Part shown: one piece after another, positions 26,491-34,616 of the stretch | Layout: each line of letters starts with the position of its first letter | Position numbering within the stretch: the first letter of the stretch is position 1 | Source: Gammaproteobacteria bacterium | GTDB lineage: Bacteria > Pseudomonadota > Gammaproteobacteria > Arenicellales > JAANXG01 | Reading direction: 5' to 3' | DNA: 37,897 nt | Assembly: GCA_024638505.1 (NCBI GenBank) | Contig: JAHEKE010000031.1 | Coordinates: 1 to 37,897 of the forward strand | The notes under the pieces: generated by a model | Seen by the model: only the letters and a program-made list of their open reading frames with translations | The model's database searches: none | Told to the model about the DNA's origin: nothing | Program-made: the position numbers and the translations under genes

Positions 26491-29400
26491 GTGACACCCA
26501 TAGAAGTCTGGCTCGAATCATTAAAACTTGGGCAGTACATCGACACGTTTCTGGCAAACGATGTTGACCTGGAGGTGTTGCCGGATCTTGACGAATCGGA
26601 CTTAGAAAAGCTTGGAGTATCGCTGGGTCATCGAAAAAAAATTCTCAAGGCTATCGCCTGTGGGGAGCTTACTTTTGCAGATCCCGGAGGCGGGAATCTC
26701 GCCCCTTCTGAAAACGCCGAGTATCGTTTTCTCACCATCATGTTCTGCGATCTCGTCGGTTCAACGGAACTGACCGCTCGCCTGGGCGCGGAAAACATGC
26801 GGGAACTAAATCGTGTGTTCCATCATCAGTGTAAATCAGTGATTTCTAGCATGGAAGGTTACATCGCACGCTATATGGGGGACGGGGTGCTGGCTTATTT
26901 CGGATTTCCATTCGCCCAGGAAGATGCGGCGGAGCGCGCTGTTCTAGCGGCGCTCGATATCATCGAAAACGTGAGCGCTGTAAAGGACACCGAGGCGCCT
27001 TTGCAAGTGAGGATTGGAATAGCTACAGGCCAGGTGATCGTTGATCACATTGGAGACGCGGAATCCAGAGAACGCAGTGTGGTGGGTGAGGCTCCCAATC
27101 TGGCGTCAAGGTTGCAGGGTTTGGCCATCCCGAATTCACTGGTGATCGCTCAAGACACCAAGCAGCTCGTGGGTGGAGCATTTGAGTTCAAGGACCTCGG
27201 CCGGCATCAGCTGAAGGGGATCGCGGAACCCGTGATCGCCTGGCAGGTCACGGGGCGTAGTCATGTTGAAAGCCGCTTTGCAGCCACGCGAGGAGCTTCT
27301 TCAGTCAGCGGATTCGTCAATCGACACGAAGATCTCAACCTGCTGATGTCCAGATGGCAGGACGTGTTAGAGGGAGAGGGTCAGGCCATTGTGTTATCCG
27401 GTGAAGCAGGTATTGGCAAATCGCGGATGCTTGAAGTGCTGGTCGAAAAAATAAAATCGAGATCCAAGCCATTTGTGCTCAGATTAAATGGTTCTCCATA
27501 TCACCGGCAGAGTGTGCTCTATCCTGTCATTGAATGCCTGAACAGGCTGGCCGGAGCCACAGCCTCTGATACTGTTGAACAAAAAATCAAGGTTCAGAGA
27601 CAGTTGTTGCTTGGCCAGTTTTTCGTTTCCGATGAAATCGTTGACAGTTTTATCAAACTTTCTTCCGCCCCAACCAAAAACCAGACGGATATTGATTCCG
27701 ATCTTACCCCTCAGGAACAACTTGCACTGCTGCTGGACGCGGTAGTTGCATTTCTGCTTGCAAAGGCCATGGATCAACCAGTTCTTGTCGTAGTGGAGGA
27801 CAGCCATTGGATCGACCCGAGCACCCAGCATCTGCTCGAACTCCTGGTGGATCAAGTCACGGGAAAGCAGATCCTGGTATTGATCACCTCGCGACCGGAA
27901 AATAGCCCACGATATCAACACTCTCACGTCACCAGATGTTCTTTAAACAAACTCAGCCGCAAACACATTCACGCCCTAATAGAGAACATCGCAACTGGTT
28001 CCCAGTTGCCGAATCGAATCGTCGACAACATCAAGAGTAAGAGCGACGGTATTCCGTTATATGCCGAGGAAATCACCAAGATGCTGATGGCGGTGAAAGA
28101 TGAGGAATCAGATAGAGAGTTGAATGTGCCAGACACTTTACAGGCATCATTGCTGGCGAGGTTGGATCGACTGGGGGAAGCCAGGCAAGTGGCTTTGATT
28201 GCATCGGTGGTGGGCAGCAACATCAACGAACAGCTTATTACTAATGTGTGCGATCGACCTGCAAACATAGTTAAAGAGAGCCTTAGGAAACTGGCAGACC
28301 ATAACGTGTTGTCAAGAACCCGGTCTGGAGCGAACACCTTCTTTGAATTCCGCCACGCTTTGCTGAAAGATGCGGCCTATGAGAGCTTGCTTAAATCAGA
28401 CCGGATCAAACTGCACTTGCGAATCGCCGAACACCTCTGCACGCAACAAGACGTTCCCCCGGAGTTGATTGCATATCATTTCAGTGAAGCCGGAGAAAAA
28501 AACAGAAGCTTCGAATACTGGCTCGCCGCCGGCCGCCTAGCGCTGGAACGCGGTGCCACCGTGGAAGCAGTGGAACTGTTTAACCAGGCGCTGCCGGGGG
28601 TGCCACAATACCATGAGAGCCTTGATCAAGTACTGTTGCGACGCCTCTATGACTACCAGATGTCCTATGGAAAGGCTTTAAACGCGGTCTTTGGTGCCGC
28701 CTCCATGAAGGCTCACACGTGCTTCCGGCGGGCACAACAGGTTAGCCAGTCGCTGCAAGACATGGACAAACTGGTGGACGCGCTGGACTATCAGTTCGGT
28801 ATTACATTCAATGCCGGAATGCTGGAACAGTCGATTGCACCTGCACAGGCGATGATCGAGATCGGTGAAACCAGCGACCACATGGTAGCCCTGATCAGCG
28901 GTTATCAGTGCATAGGCATGACCCACTTCGCCCAGGGGCAATTCGACCTAGCCCACCACGATTTGCTCAACTGCCTCAATCACAAAGATAAAAATATTAG
29001 CGGCGTGAACTGTTTCCCAAGTATGGCCATGACCTACCTGTCCTATGTTCTCTATATCTTGGGACAATCAGAGCAGGCGCGGTTAATGTGCCAGCGGGCA
29101 CTACAAAGCGCTAGGGAGGAATCGGTTCGCAGTACGGCCACCGCCCTGAGCAACTGTTGTTATACCTTGCACTTTCTGCACGACATAAACACCATGTCGA
29201 TGTATTCAGATGAGTTGATCAGCCTGTCCGACGACAAAGGTATGTATATGTTCAAGAATCGTGGACTGTTTTTTTCGCATCTGGCTAAGGCTGAAAAAGA
29301 CAAGGATCAGCAAAGTCTGAAATACGTTTCCGATGCCGTGGAATCATTGCTTGCTTCCAAGGAGGAAATAGAGACAACGTTTTTTCTTGGGATTGTCGCG

Positions 29401-29661
29401 GAGCTGCAAATTAAACTCGAACTGTTGGACGATGCTCGGGCCTCCCTGGATCGAGCGTTTTCAATCGCCAGGAAGAACGGAGAAATGTTTTTCATGGCGG
29501 AATTGCTGAGACTGGATGGACTGCTGCAACTCAGGCGGGATACGAAGAATATCAAGGCAGCAGCTCGGCTTTTCGATCAGTCAATCAAGCTTGCCGAACA
29601 GCAGTCGGCACAAAGTTGGGTGAAGAAATCAGTGCAGGCGAAACAGTTTCTATCGCAGTGA
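26491..29661 (+). CDS. SAM domain - class III nucleotidyl cyclase - AAA ATPase - TPR signalling protein
   Basis: 1056-residue cytoplasmic protein. Residues 1-60 form a sterile alpha motif domain (VWLESLKLGQYIDTFLANDV ... LGVSLGHRKKILKAI). Residues ~78-255 form a class III adenylate/guanylate cyclase domain with metal Asp in FCDLVGST (D87) and MGDGVLAYFG (D131), and transition-state Asn/Arg in EAPNLASRLQ (N203, R207), so catalysis looks possible. Residues ~272-560 form a STAND-like AAA_16 ATPase with Walker A SGEAGIGKS (~303-311) and Walker B VLVVVEDSHW (~431-440). The rest, to 1056, is helical TPR-type repeats (CIGMTHFAQGQFDLAHHDLL and others). The start is GTG 26491 with GGAG about 10 bases upstream. 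The next gene starts 6 bases after its stop. It probably senses a ligand through the TPRs and makes a cyclic nucleotide; the signal is unknown. Confidence 0.92.
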   Translation: MTPIEVWLESLKLGQYIDTFLANDVDLEVLPDLDESDLEKLGVSLGHRKKILKAIACGELTFADPGGGNLAPSENAEYRFLTIMFCDLVGSTELTARLGAENMRELNRVFHHQCKSVISSMEGYIARYMGDGVLAYFGFPFAQEDAAERAVLAALDIIENVSAVKDTEAPLQVRIGIATGQVIVDHIGDAESRERSVVGEAPNLASRLQGLAIPNSLVIAQDTKQLVGGAFEFKDLGRHQLKGIAEPVIAWQVTGRSHVESRFAATRGASSVSGFVNRHEDLNLLMSRWQDVLEGEGQAIVLSGEAGIGKSRMLEVLVEKIKSRSKPFVLRLNGSPYHRQSVLYPVIECLNRLAGATASDTVEQKIKVQRQLLLGQFFVSDEIVDSFIKLSSAPTKNQTDIDSDLTPQEQLALLLDAVVAFLLAKAMDQPVLVVVEDSHWIDPSTQHLLELLVDQVTGKQILVLITSRPENSPRYQHSHVTRCSLNKLSRKHIHALIENIATGSQLPNRIVDNIKSKSDGIPLYAEEITKMLMAVKDEESDRELNVPDTLQASLLARLDRLGEARQVALIASVVGSNINEQLITNVCDRPANIVKESLRKLADHNVLSRTRSGANTFFEFRHALLKDAAYESLLKSDRIKLHLRIAEHLCTQQDVPPELIAYHFSEAGEKNRSFEYWLAAGRLALERGATVEAVELFNQALPGVPQYHESLDQVLLRRLYDYQMSYGKALNAVFGAASMKAHTCFRRAQQVSQSLQDMDKLVDALDYQFGITFNAGMLEQSIAPAQAMIEIGETSDHMVALISGYQCIGMTHFAQGQFDLAHHDLLNCLNHKDKNISGVNCFPSMAMTYLSYVLYILGQSEQARLMCQRALQSAREESVRSTATALSNCCYTLHFLHDINTMSMYSDELISLSDDKGMYMFKNRGLFFSHLAKAEKDKDQQSLKYVSDAVESLLASKEEIETTFFLGIVAELQIKLELLDDARASLDRAFSIARKNGEMFFMAELLRLDGLLQLRRDTKNIKAAARLFDQSIKLAEQQSAQSWVKKSVQAKQFLSQ

Positions 29662-29667
29662 AGTCAT

Positions 29668-30750
29668 TTGAGTGGCACTCTAAAAGCGATGATATGCAAA
29701 GAGCTTTTCGAAGCAGCGGCTGAGATAGATGAAACGGTTGCGGCCCCGCCTGAATGTTTGGCTGCGCTCTCCAGGAGACGGGTCCCGGCGCAGGTTTATG
29801 ATCGGGACCAGTTGTTTAAAAACATGGCTGACGGAAAAATATCCCTGATATCAGATTATCCAACAGCTCTGAAAACAATCAAGCCTGCCGAGCTCGCAGC
29901 TGCACTTAGGAAATACAGTACACGAAAAAAGTATCGAGTACAGGCCGGAAGGAGCAAAATCTATAAATATCACAACCTCAAGGAAATTATTGACAAATGG
30001 ACCAGCGGAAGAGCGATTTTCTCCATCACCGATATGCACATTCGCAATACCCCTATAGAGGACTTTATTAATCCCAAAAAGCTCAGCACCTTCAATTTGT
30101 ACTGTGATTGTGATGACCCTGCCGCTTCACTGGAAATGATGACCATGGTGATCAGCTCAAGGAACAGTATCACCGACTCCCATACCGATGATTCGGATGG
30201 CAGCAATCACTGCTTCGTTGGAAAGAAGCTATGGCTGGCCTGGGAAACGCACGAAGGTCTGAGGCACGGACTGGAAGATGTTGAGCGCATTCCGGTGACT
30301 GACAAAGCGCGCTTCGACATGAAAACCTTCCTATCCTTAAAAAGTGCGCGCTGGTTCGTGGTGGATGACGGATTGACGCTGTTTCTGCCAGGCCACCTTA
30401 CACACAAAGTGATAACACTTGAAAACTACATCGGCGTTGGCAGCTTCTATCTGTCTTTTCCGAATTGGCTGCGCACCCTGTCGCGCTGGTTCATCCATGC
30501 GCCGAACTGGCAAGCGAACGAATCGAGGGAAGTCAATCAGAGTCTTATACCGGATCTGGCGCGTGCGGCAACAAGCAGGTATAAGCGAAACATGAGGCAA
30601 AACACCGCCGCCGCAGATCCCTGGGGAACACGCTATCTGCCCTATTCCGTGGCTGCCTGGAAGCGGCAGTATCCCAAACGTATACAGGATCACCTATTGC
30701 GGGATCCACTATTCCAGTGTTGTTACCAAGTCGCCATAAACCGACTATAG
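29668..30750 (+). CDS. JmjC/cupin-type Fe(II)/2-oxoglutarate oxygenase
   Basis: Up to 360 residues. A JmjC-like double-stranded beta-helix is seen in the centre: the proximal iron ligands H172-x-D174 in SITDSHTDDSDG, a Lys in VGKKLWLAW where the 2-oxoglutarate Lys or the GxKxW motif sits, and the distal His in LFLPGHLTHKV (H246, matching the PxxxxHxV end motif). The family hydroxylates protein side chains or demethylates lysine. The substrate here is unknown. The first ~110 residues are basic and helical and unlike known domains; the last ~90 are also novel to me. The start is uncertain: TTG 29668 follows the cyclase stop by 6 bases, ATG 29689 is equally possible. No signal peptide is seen, so it should act in the cytoplasm. 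Operon with the genes on either side is likely (6 and 16 bases). Confidence 0.75.
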   Translation: MSGTLKAMICKELFEAAAEIDETVAAPPECLAALSRRRVPAQVYDRDQLFKNMADGKISLISDYPTALKTIKPAELAAALRKYSTRKKYRVQAGRSKIYKYHNLKEIIDKWTSGRAIFSITDMHIRNTPIEDFINPKKLSTFNLYCDCDDPAASLEMMTMVISSRNSITDSHTDDSDGSNHCFVGKKLWLAWETHEGLRHGLEDVERIPVTDKARFDMKTFLSLKSARWFVVDDGLTLFLPGHLTHKVITLENYIGVGSFYLSFPNWLRTLSRWFIHAPNWQANESREVNQSLIPDLARAATSRYKRNMRQNTAAADPWGTRYLPYSVAAWKRQYPKRIQDHLLRDPLFQCCYQVAINRL

Positions 30751-30766
30751 AGGATCCGCCAGCAAC

Positions 30767-32461
30767 ATGAACTATCTGCAAAAATCTCTGCGCCACGCAC
30801 CAAAACCCATCAAAGCCAAAATCTATGTGCAAGATCCGCTGTTTGCCGAGCAAAGCATACGCGGAATCTGCTCAATAAAACTAGAGGGTGAACCCTGGCT
30901 GGGCGCGGGGCCTACCAGCTCTCGCATCAAAGTGGTGGACTATGACCAGACGGAAAAAAAGACTTACCCTGCTGTTGAAGTGCTGGCCGTCGGCGGAGGC
31001 TTCAGCGTTGGCAACAGCAGGCCCAGGAACAATTTCAAGTTTCATCAGGCTAATGTCTGGGCGGTCACGTCCCGAGTGCTCAACATAATTGAGTCCGGAT
31101 GGATTTTTGGTCGGCGCATCCCGTGGGCGTTTCCAAAGGGTCGTTTGACTATTTATCCTCACGCCGAGCTAGTAGACAATGCCTGCTACTCCCGGGAGGA
31201 AGGCTGTCTTTACTTTGGTTACTACCACACCCAGGTGAAGGGCAGGAAAACAGCCGTCTATACCTGTCTATCCCATGACACCATCACCCACGAACTGGGG
31301 CATGCGGTACTGGACGGCTTGAAGCCGCTCTACAACGAGGTCAGCTCTCCCGATGTAGCGGGCTTTCATGAATTTTTTGGTGATGCCCTAGCGATGACTT
31401 CTGCTCTCACTCTACAGGATGTAGTGGTGTCCGTGGCTGGCCGCGCACCAAAGACCATCAGTGGCCGTACTCTGGTGAGTGATATCGCCAGTGAGTTCGG
31501 GTCGACCTATCCCGGCAGTGAACAACCATTTCTGCGCAGTGCCGCCAACAAGCTCACCATGGATGATGTACGCGGTGATCTCTCAGAGCATGCCCGGTCG
31601 GAGGTGCTCACCGGTGCGTTTTACGACCTGCTTCAGCATCTGTACGTCGCCGAGCTGAGGCGTCAGAAGAAGCAGTATACCCATCGCAAACCTGGGCATA
31701 TGTCGGTGGCCGCCCTGTTTAATGCAGCTAACTACACTTCGCGCATGATGCTCCGCGGGGTTGACTATTGTCCTCCGGCTGGATTGACCTACCTGGACTA
31801 TGCCCGGGCCGTACTGAGGGCAGACGAGGCCGCCTACCCTACCGATCCGCGAGGCTATCGAGGAATCGCGTCCAAAGTTTTTCTGAAGCGCAGAATCGCC
31901 AAGAAAAAAACAGATCTTCTGCCCAGCATTGAGCTACGGAATGATCAATTCCGTCAACCTTACAACATCGATCAAATCGCAAGCAGCCCGATGGATGCCT
32001 ATACCTTTATCGACAACAACCGTGAATTGTTAAACATTCCACGGGATGTTGAATTCAAGGTATCCCGGGTCTATCGCACCCGCAAGTTCGCCGCAGCGGG
32101 ATATTTTCCGCCCCAGGAAGTAGTCATCGAATTCACCTGGAGTGAAGATGTTTATCTCAAGGGCAAGCGTTACGGTGCCTACAGCGGCACTTTTCACAAA
32201 CTATGGTGTGGCGGCACCCTGGTATTTGACTCCAATCACAATGTACTCCACTACGTGCTGGCCGATGCCAACAACAGACGTAAAAAGGAATTTAAAGGCT
32301 ATATCCTCTACGCCATTGAGGAAGGATGGATCGGGGAAGCTGATTCCCAGGCGAAACCCAAGCTAAGGGCCCGGGTTGCAAATGGTGAGCTGAGGCTGGC
32401 CGCCAATCCGGCAATGAGGCATTTGGGGCGCCGCCGAAAGAAGTTGCAGAAAAAGCGCTAG
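30767..32461 (+). CDS. Cytoplasmic gluzincin-like zinc metallopeptidase
   Basis: 564 residues, no signal peptide. The zinc motif is H175-E-L-G-H179 in SHDTITHELGHAVLDG, followed 23 residues later by VAGFHEFFGDALAM (E202), which fits the third zinc ligand of thermolysin-like (M4/gluzincin) enzymes. A block before it, LVDNACYSREEGCLYFGYY, recalls the substrate-groove strand of M4 peptidases. There is no prodomain or secretion signal, unlike classic thermolysins. The C-terminal ~180 residues contain a beta-rich part (EFKVSRVYRTRKFAAAGYFP, IEFTWSEDVYLKGKRYG) and a basic tail (GRRRKKLQKKR). The start ATG 30767 has GAGGA about 8 bases upstream. It is the third gene of the cyclase-JmjC-peptidase cluster, 1 base from the convergent HELMH gene. 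Confidence 0.8.
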   Translation: MNYLQKSLRHAPKPIKAKIYVQDPLFAEQSIRGICSIKLEGEPWLGAGPTSSRIKVVDYDQTEKKTYPAVEVLAVGGGFSVGNSRPRNNFKFHQANVWAVTSRVLNIIESGWIFGRRIPWAFPKGRLTIYPHAELVDNACYSREEGCLYFGYYHTQVKGRKTAVYTCLSHDTITHELGHAVLDGLKPLYNEVSSPDVAGFHEFFGDALAMTSALTLQDVVVSVAGRAPKTISGRTLVSDIASEFGSTYPGSEQPFLRSAANKLTMDDVRGDLSEHARSEVLTGAFYDLLQHLYVAELRRQKKQYTHRKPGHMSVAALFNAANYTSRMMLRGVDYCPPAGLTYLDYARAVLRADEAAYPTDPRGYRGIASKVFLKRRIAKKKTDLLPSIELRNDQFRQPYNIDQIASSPMDAYTFIDNNRELLNIPRDVEFKVSRVYRTRKFAAAGYFPPQEVVIEFTWSEDVYLKGKRYGAYSGTFHKLWCGGTLVFDSNHNVLHYVLADANNRRKKEFKGYILYAIEEGWIGEADSQAKPKLRARVANGELRLAANPAMRHLGRRRKKLQKKR

Positions 32462-32462
32462 G

Positions 32463-33848
32463 CTATTCTGACACCAGCTGCGGGCAGATTTTCAACATGT
32501 ACTTTTCGTACAGTACTTTCTGCCAGCGTTCACTGATCGGGAAGTGCTGCTCGAACCAGCCAACCACATTTGTTGCCGCGTGGCGATGGTAAAAATTCCC
32601 CAACTGGAGCTTGGGCTCAAGACAACCATCAATTAAGTGTTTCGACAGCTTGGCTTTGTGCAGCGCATAGTCTTCCATTTTTAAAAAAACGTATGCGCTC
32701 AAATGTTCTGCCTGCCATTCAAATAAGTCAGTCAGCGAATATGACCCCAGCACATGCAGGGGCTTGATCAGCGCTTTGTAATCCTCATAACCGTTGTTAT
32801 TCCACCATTCTTCGGTCTTGCTGTCTTTCCCCGGCAAGGGGGTGTACTGCATTTCATAATGGATTTCGCAGTCGTGAGGAGCCAGATGCGAGAATCTGGG
32901 CTGCGTTTTTAACCGGAGCTTGTTCCACCCCGAGCCAGGCAAAGTCGTGCGATAAAACTCTGGATTTCGGTAGATGTTGTATTTTTTCATATCCTCGAAA
33001 TCCTGGTCGCTGCAAGAGGGTGTCCAGGGAAAATCACACTGTTGATCTAGACTGAATTGATATACATGCATCAATTCATGGATCAATGTCCCGAAACGTA
33101 ATTCCAGTGCTGCGTCACCAACGCCGTTGTATACAATCATTGTTCCCGTCGGGGCTACAACTTCGGCAAGTATACGATCACTGATTTCCCGGGAGCTGGC
33201 GGCTTCCAGGGCGATCACCCTCAGGGCCTTTAGATTGTCGCCAGGTCTAAACAACAGTCGCACAGCATCATCAATCATGTCCGCAGTTTGCTGATCCAGA
33301 CCAGCACAGCGGTCGATCAGCAAAACACCATAGTCTCGGAACAAATCTTCCTGTATCTCAGCCCCCGGCTTATCGCCTAAATCGACATGATCCGGTATAC
33401 GATCATTATCTTCGTCGACCGTTCGGCTCCCATGACGGTAAGGTTTGTCATCGAGAACATTAAGCACGCCATCGCCATCAACATCGGTATCGTTCTCTAC
33501 GAACTTACCGTTACACATGACCCGATAGTCCACTATGCCATCCCTGTCGGTATCCCGGGCGGCCAGCGCCCTAAGGTTCTTGCGCTTGAACACGGTATTC
33601 AAGAACATTTGTTCGTGTGGAGCAAAGCTCTTGAAACGAGAGCCGCTGAATCCTGGAAGTTCGGGCTTCGGTGTCGCTTGGTAGTATGCCCAGGTTAAGG
33701 ACTGCTTTATTAAATTCGAAGACATTGGGGTACATCTTTCTTCGGCCTGTGCCGAAAAATCGAATAAAACAGCGGAGCCCAATGACAACACTGCAAACCC
33801 CAGATAAAGTCGTATTTGCCTAAGCAACGATCCAGGTAGCGGTGTCAT
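32463..33848 (-). CDS. Secreted HExxH protein with aspartate-rich calcium-type repeats
   Basis: Putative exported zinc peptidase of unknown family. ATG 33848 (or 33851, adjacent) gives a clean signal peptide, MTPLPGSLLRQIRLYLGFAV onward, ending at SAQA-EERC. A longer frame from 33893 adds 15 polar residues. After the leader come thrombospondin type 3-like Asp-rich repeats (DTDRDGIVDY, DTDVDGDGVLNVLDD, DEDNDRIPDHVD), which normally bind calcium outside the cytoplasm. The second half holds H-E-L-M-H in GTLIHELMHVYQFSLDQQC. A likely further ligand region is LFEWQAEHLSAYVF. Several Cys may form disulfides. It is convergent with the cytoplasmic peptidase gene. The catalytic assignment rests on the motif alone. 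Confidence 0.7.
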   Translation of the reverse strand: MTPLPGSLLRQIRLYLGFAVLSLGSAVLFDFSAQAEERCTPMSSNLIKQSLTWAYYQATPKPELPGFSGSRFKSFAPHEQMFLNTVFKRKNLRALAARDTDRDGIVDYRVMCNGKFVENDTDVDGDGVLNVLDDKPYRHGSRTVDEDNDRIPDHVDLGDKPGAEIQEDLFRDYGVLLIDRCAGLDQQTADMIDDAVRLLFRPGDNLKALRVIALEAASSREISDRILAEVVAPTGTMIVYNGVGDAALELRFGTLIHELMHVYQFSLDQQCDFPWTPSCSDQDFEDMKKYNIYRNPEFYRTTLPGSGWNKLRLKTQPRFSHLAPHDCEIHYEMQYTPLPGKDSKTEEWWNNNGYEDYKALIKPLHVLGSYSLTDLFEWQAEHLSAYVFLKMEDYALHKAKLSKHLIDGCLEPKLQLGNFYHRHAATNVVGWFEQHFPISERWQKVLYEKYMLKICPQLVSE

Positions 33849-34080
33849 CATTCGTTTAACTTTTCTCTGGCTTTGCTCACAGCCGAATGGCAATGATAGT
33901 GTCGAGTATAGAGCTGTTCACCGCCGCCAACCAAGCGTGCCGGAAAAAGTCCAGCACAACCGCGGCATTGGTAATACTGAAGATGGGGAATCTCGTGATT
34001 TAACCGAATGTCATGGTTCGGATTCGCTTTCAGAATTCGAATCGAGTTAGTGCTAGGGAGTCCTGCTTTGTTAGGCTACG
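33849..34080. other. Intergenic stretch without a recognised gene
   Basis: Between the secreted HExxH gene and the repeat nest, no open frame with protein character is seen on either strand. The promoter of the secreted gene should lie here on the minus strand, but I cannot point to convincing boxes. An AGAGAA stretch about 12 bases before ATG 33848 may serve as its ribosome-binding site. Confidence 0.4.
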
Positions 34081-34081
34081 G

Positions 34082-34268
34082 CTTAGTACCGAGCTCTTGG
34101 TACTTAGCACAAGCACTTCCCACTTAGCCAGCAAGAACGAAATGACGCAGTGCTAGGTGTTTGCAACTCGGGACCTGGCCGATAACTCCAAGTACTTAGT
34201 GCCTAGTATATCATTCTTCACACGGAGTGCTTGGTACTAAGTACTTGGTGAACTTCCGCTTAGCACTC
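34082..34268. repeat. Nest of related inverted repeats (TACTTAG/CTAAGTA family)
   Basis: A set of related, partly palindromic words recurs: CTTAGTACC (34082), CTTGGTACTTAGCACAAG (34096), AGTGCTAGG (about 34149), CCAAGTACTTAGTGCC (34188) and GTGCTTGGTACTAAGTACTT (34228). Two hairpins can be drawn: 34082-34090 with 34099-34107 (8 of 9 pairs), and 34188-34203 with 34233-34248 (15 of 16 pairs, 29-base loop). The nest begins exactly where the neighbouring dehydrogenase reading frame stops making sense. It may be a degenerate mobile or palindromic repeat element. No transposase is associated with it. Confidence 0.6.
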
Positions 34269-34348
34269 TTGGCGAGTGCCTTCGCCGTCGCGAGTCCAAG
34301 CCCGTTGCTACCACCAGTCACAAAAGCAACATTATCAGTCAATTCCAT
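34211..34348 (-). pseudogene. Short-chain dehydrogenase, N-terminal fragment truncated by repeats
   Basis: From ATG 34348, with GAGGG about 7 bases upstream, the frame reads MELTDNVAFVTGGSNGLGLA then TAKALAKS. This is the first beta strand, the TGxxxGxG cofactor loop and the first helix of an SDR-family NAD(P)-dependent oxidoreductase. After about residue 28 (near 34268) homology ends and the frame runs through the repeat nest as SAKRKFTKYLVPSTPCEE before TGA at 34213-34211. The remaining ~220 residues (including the Ser-Tyr-Lys active site) are absent from the window. It is therefore a truncated gene with an intact start region. It may once have belonged with the downstream oxidoreductase genes on the same strand. 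Confidence 0.8.
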
Positions 34349-34575
34349 CTCTGCCCTCGTTAATTCGTGTTTGTCAGTTGGGCAATTGATTTTGTCAGGT
34401 TACATTAGCACTGACCAGTCGCGTCCGCTTTATGTATTTGAGCCGACCTTGCTTCTGAATCAATCGAAGACCACTCCTGGCCTGGTAGAGCCGGTCGGAT
34501 CAAGGACCCTTAGGTTACATCATGCGATTAACAATCGGGCTGCTCTTGCGCTAAGAGCGGACGATGACTCTAATC

Positions 34576-34616
34576 CCGCTGCAACGCAGCGGCTATATCC
34601 GCAGTCGACTGCGGAT
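34576..34616. repeat. Two adjacent palindromes at the left edge of the IS30 remnant
   Basis: CCGCTGC-AAC-GCAGCGG (34576-34592) is a perfect 7-bp hairpin. Four bases further on, 34597-34616 is a perfect 20-base palindrome centred on GTCGAC, whose last six bases are the first six of the IS left terminal repeat. The IS30 family is known to favour palindromic targets, so the site may be an insertion hot spot. It could also be a former terminator or operator. Confidence 0.6.
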
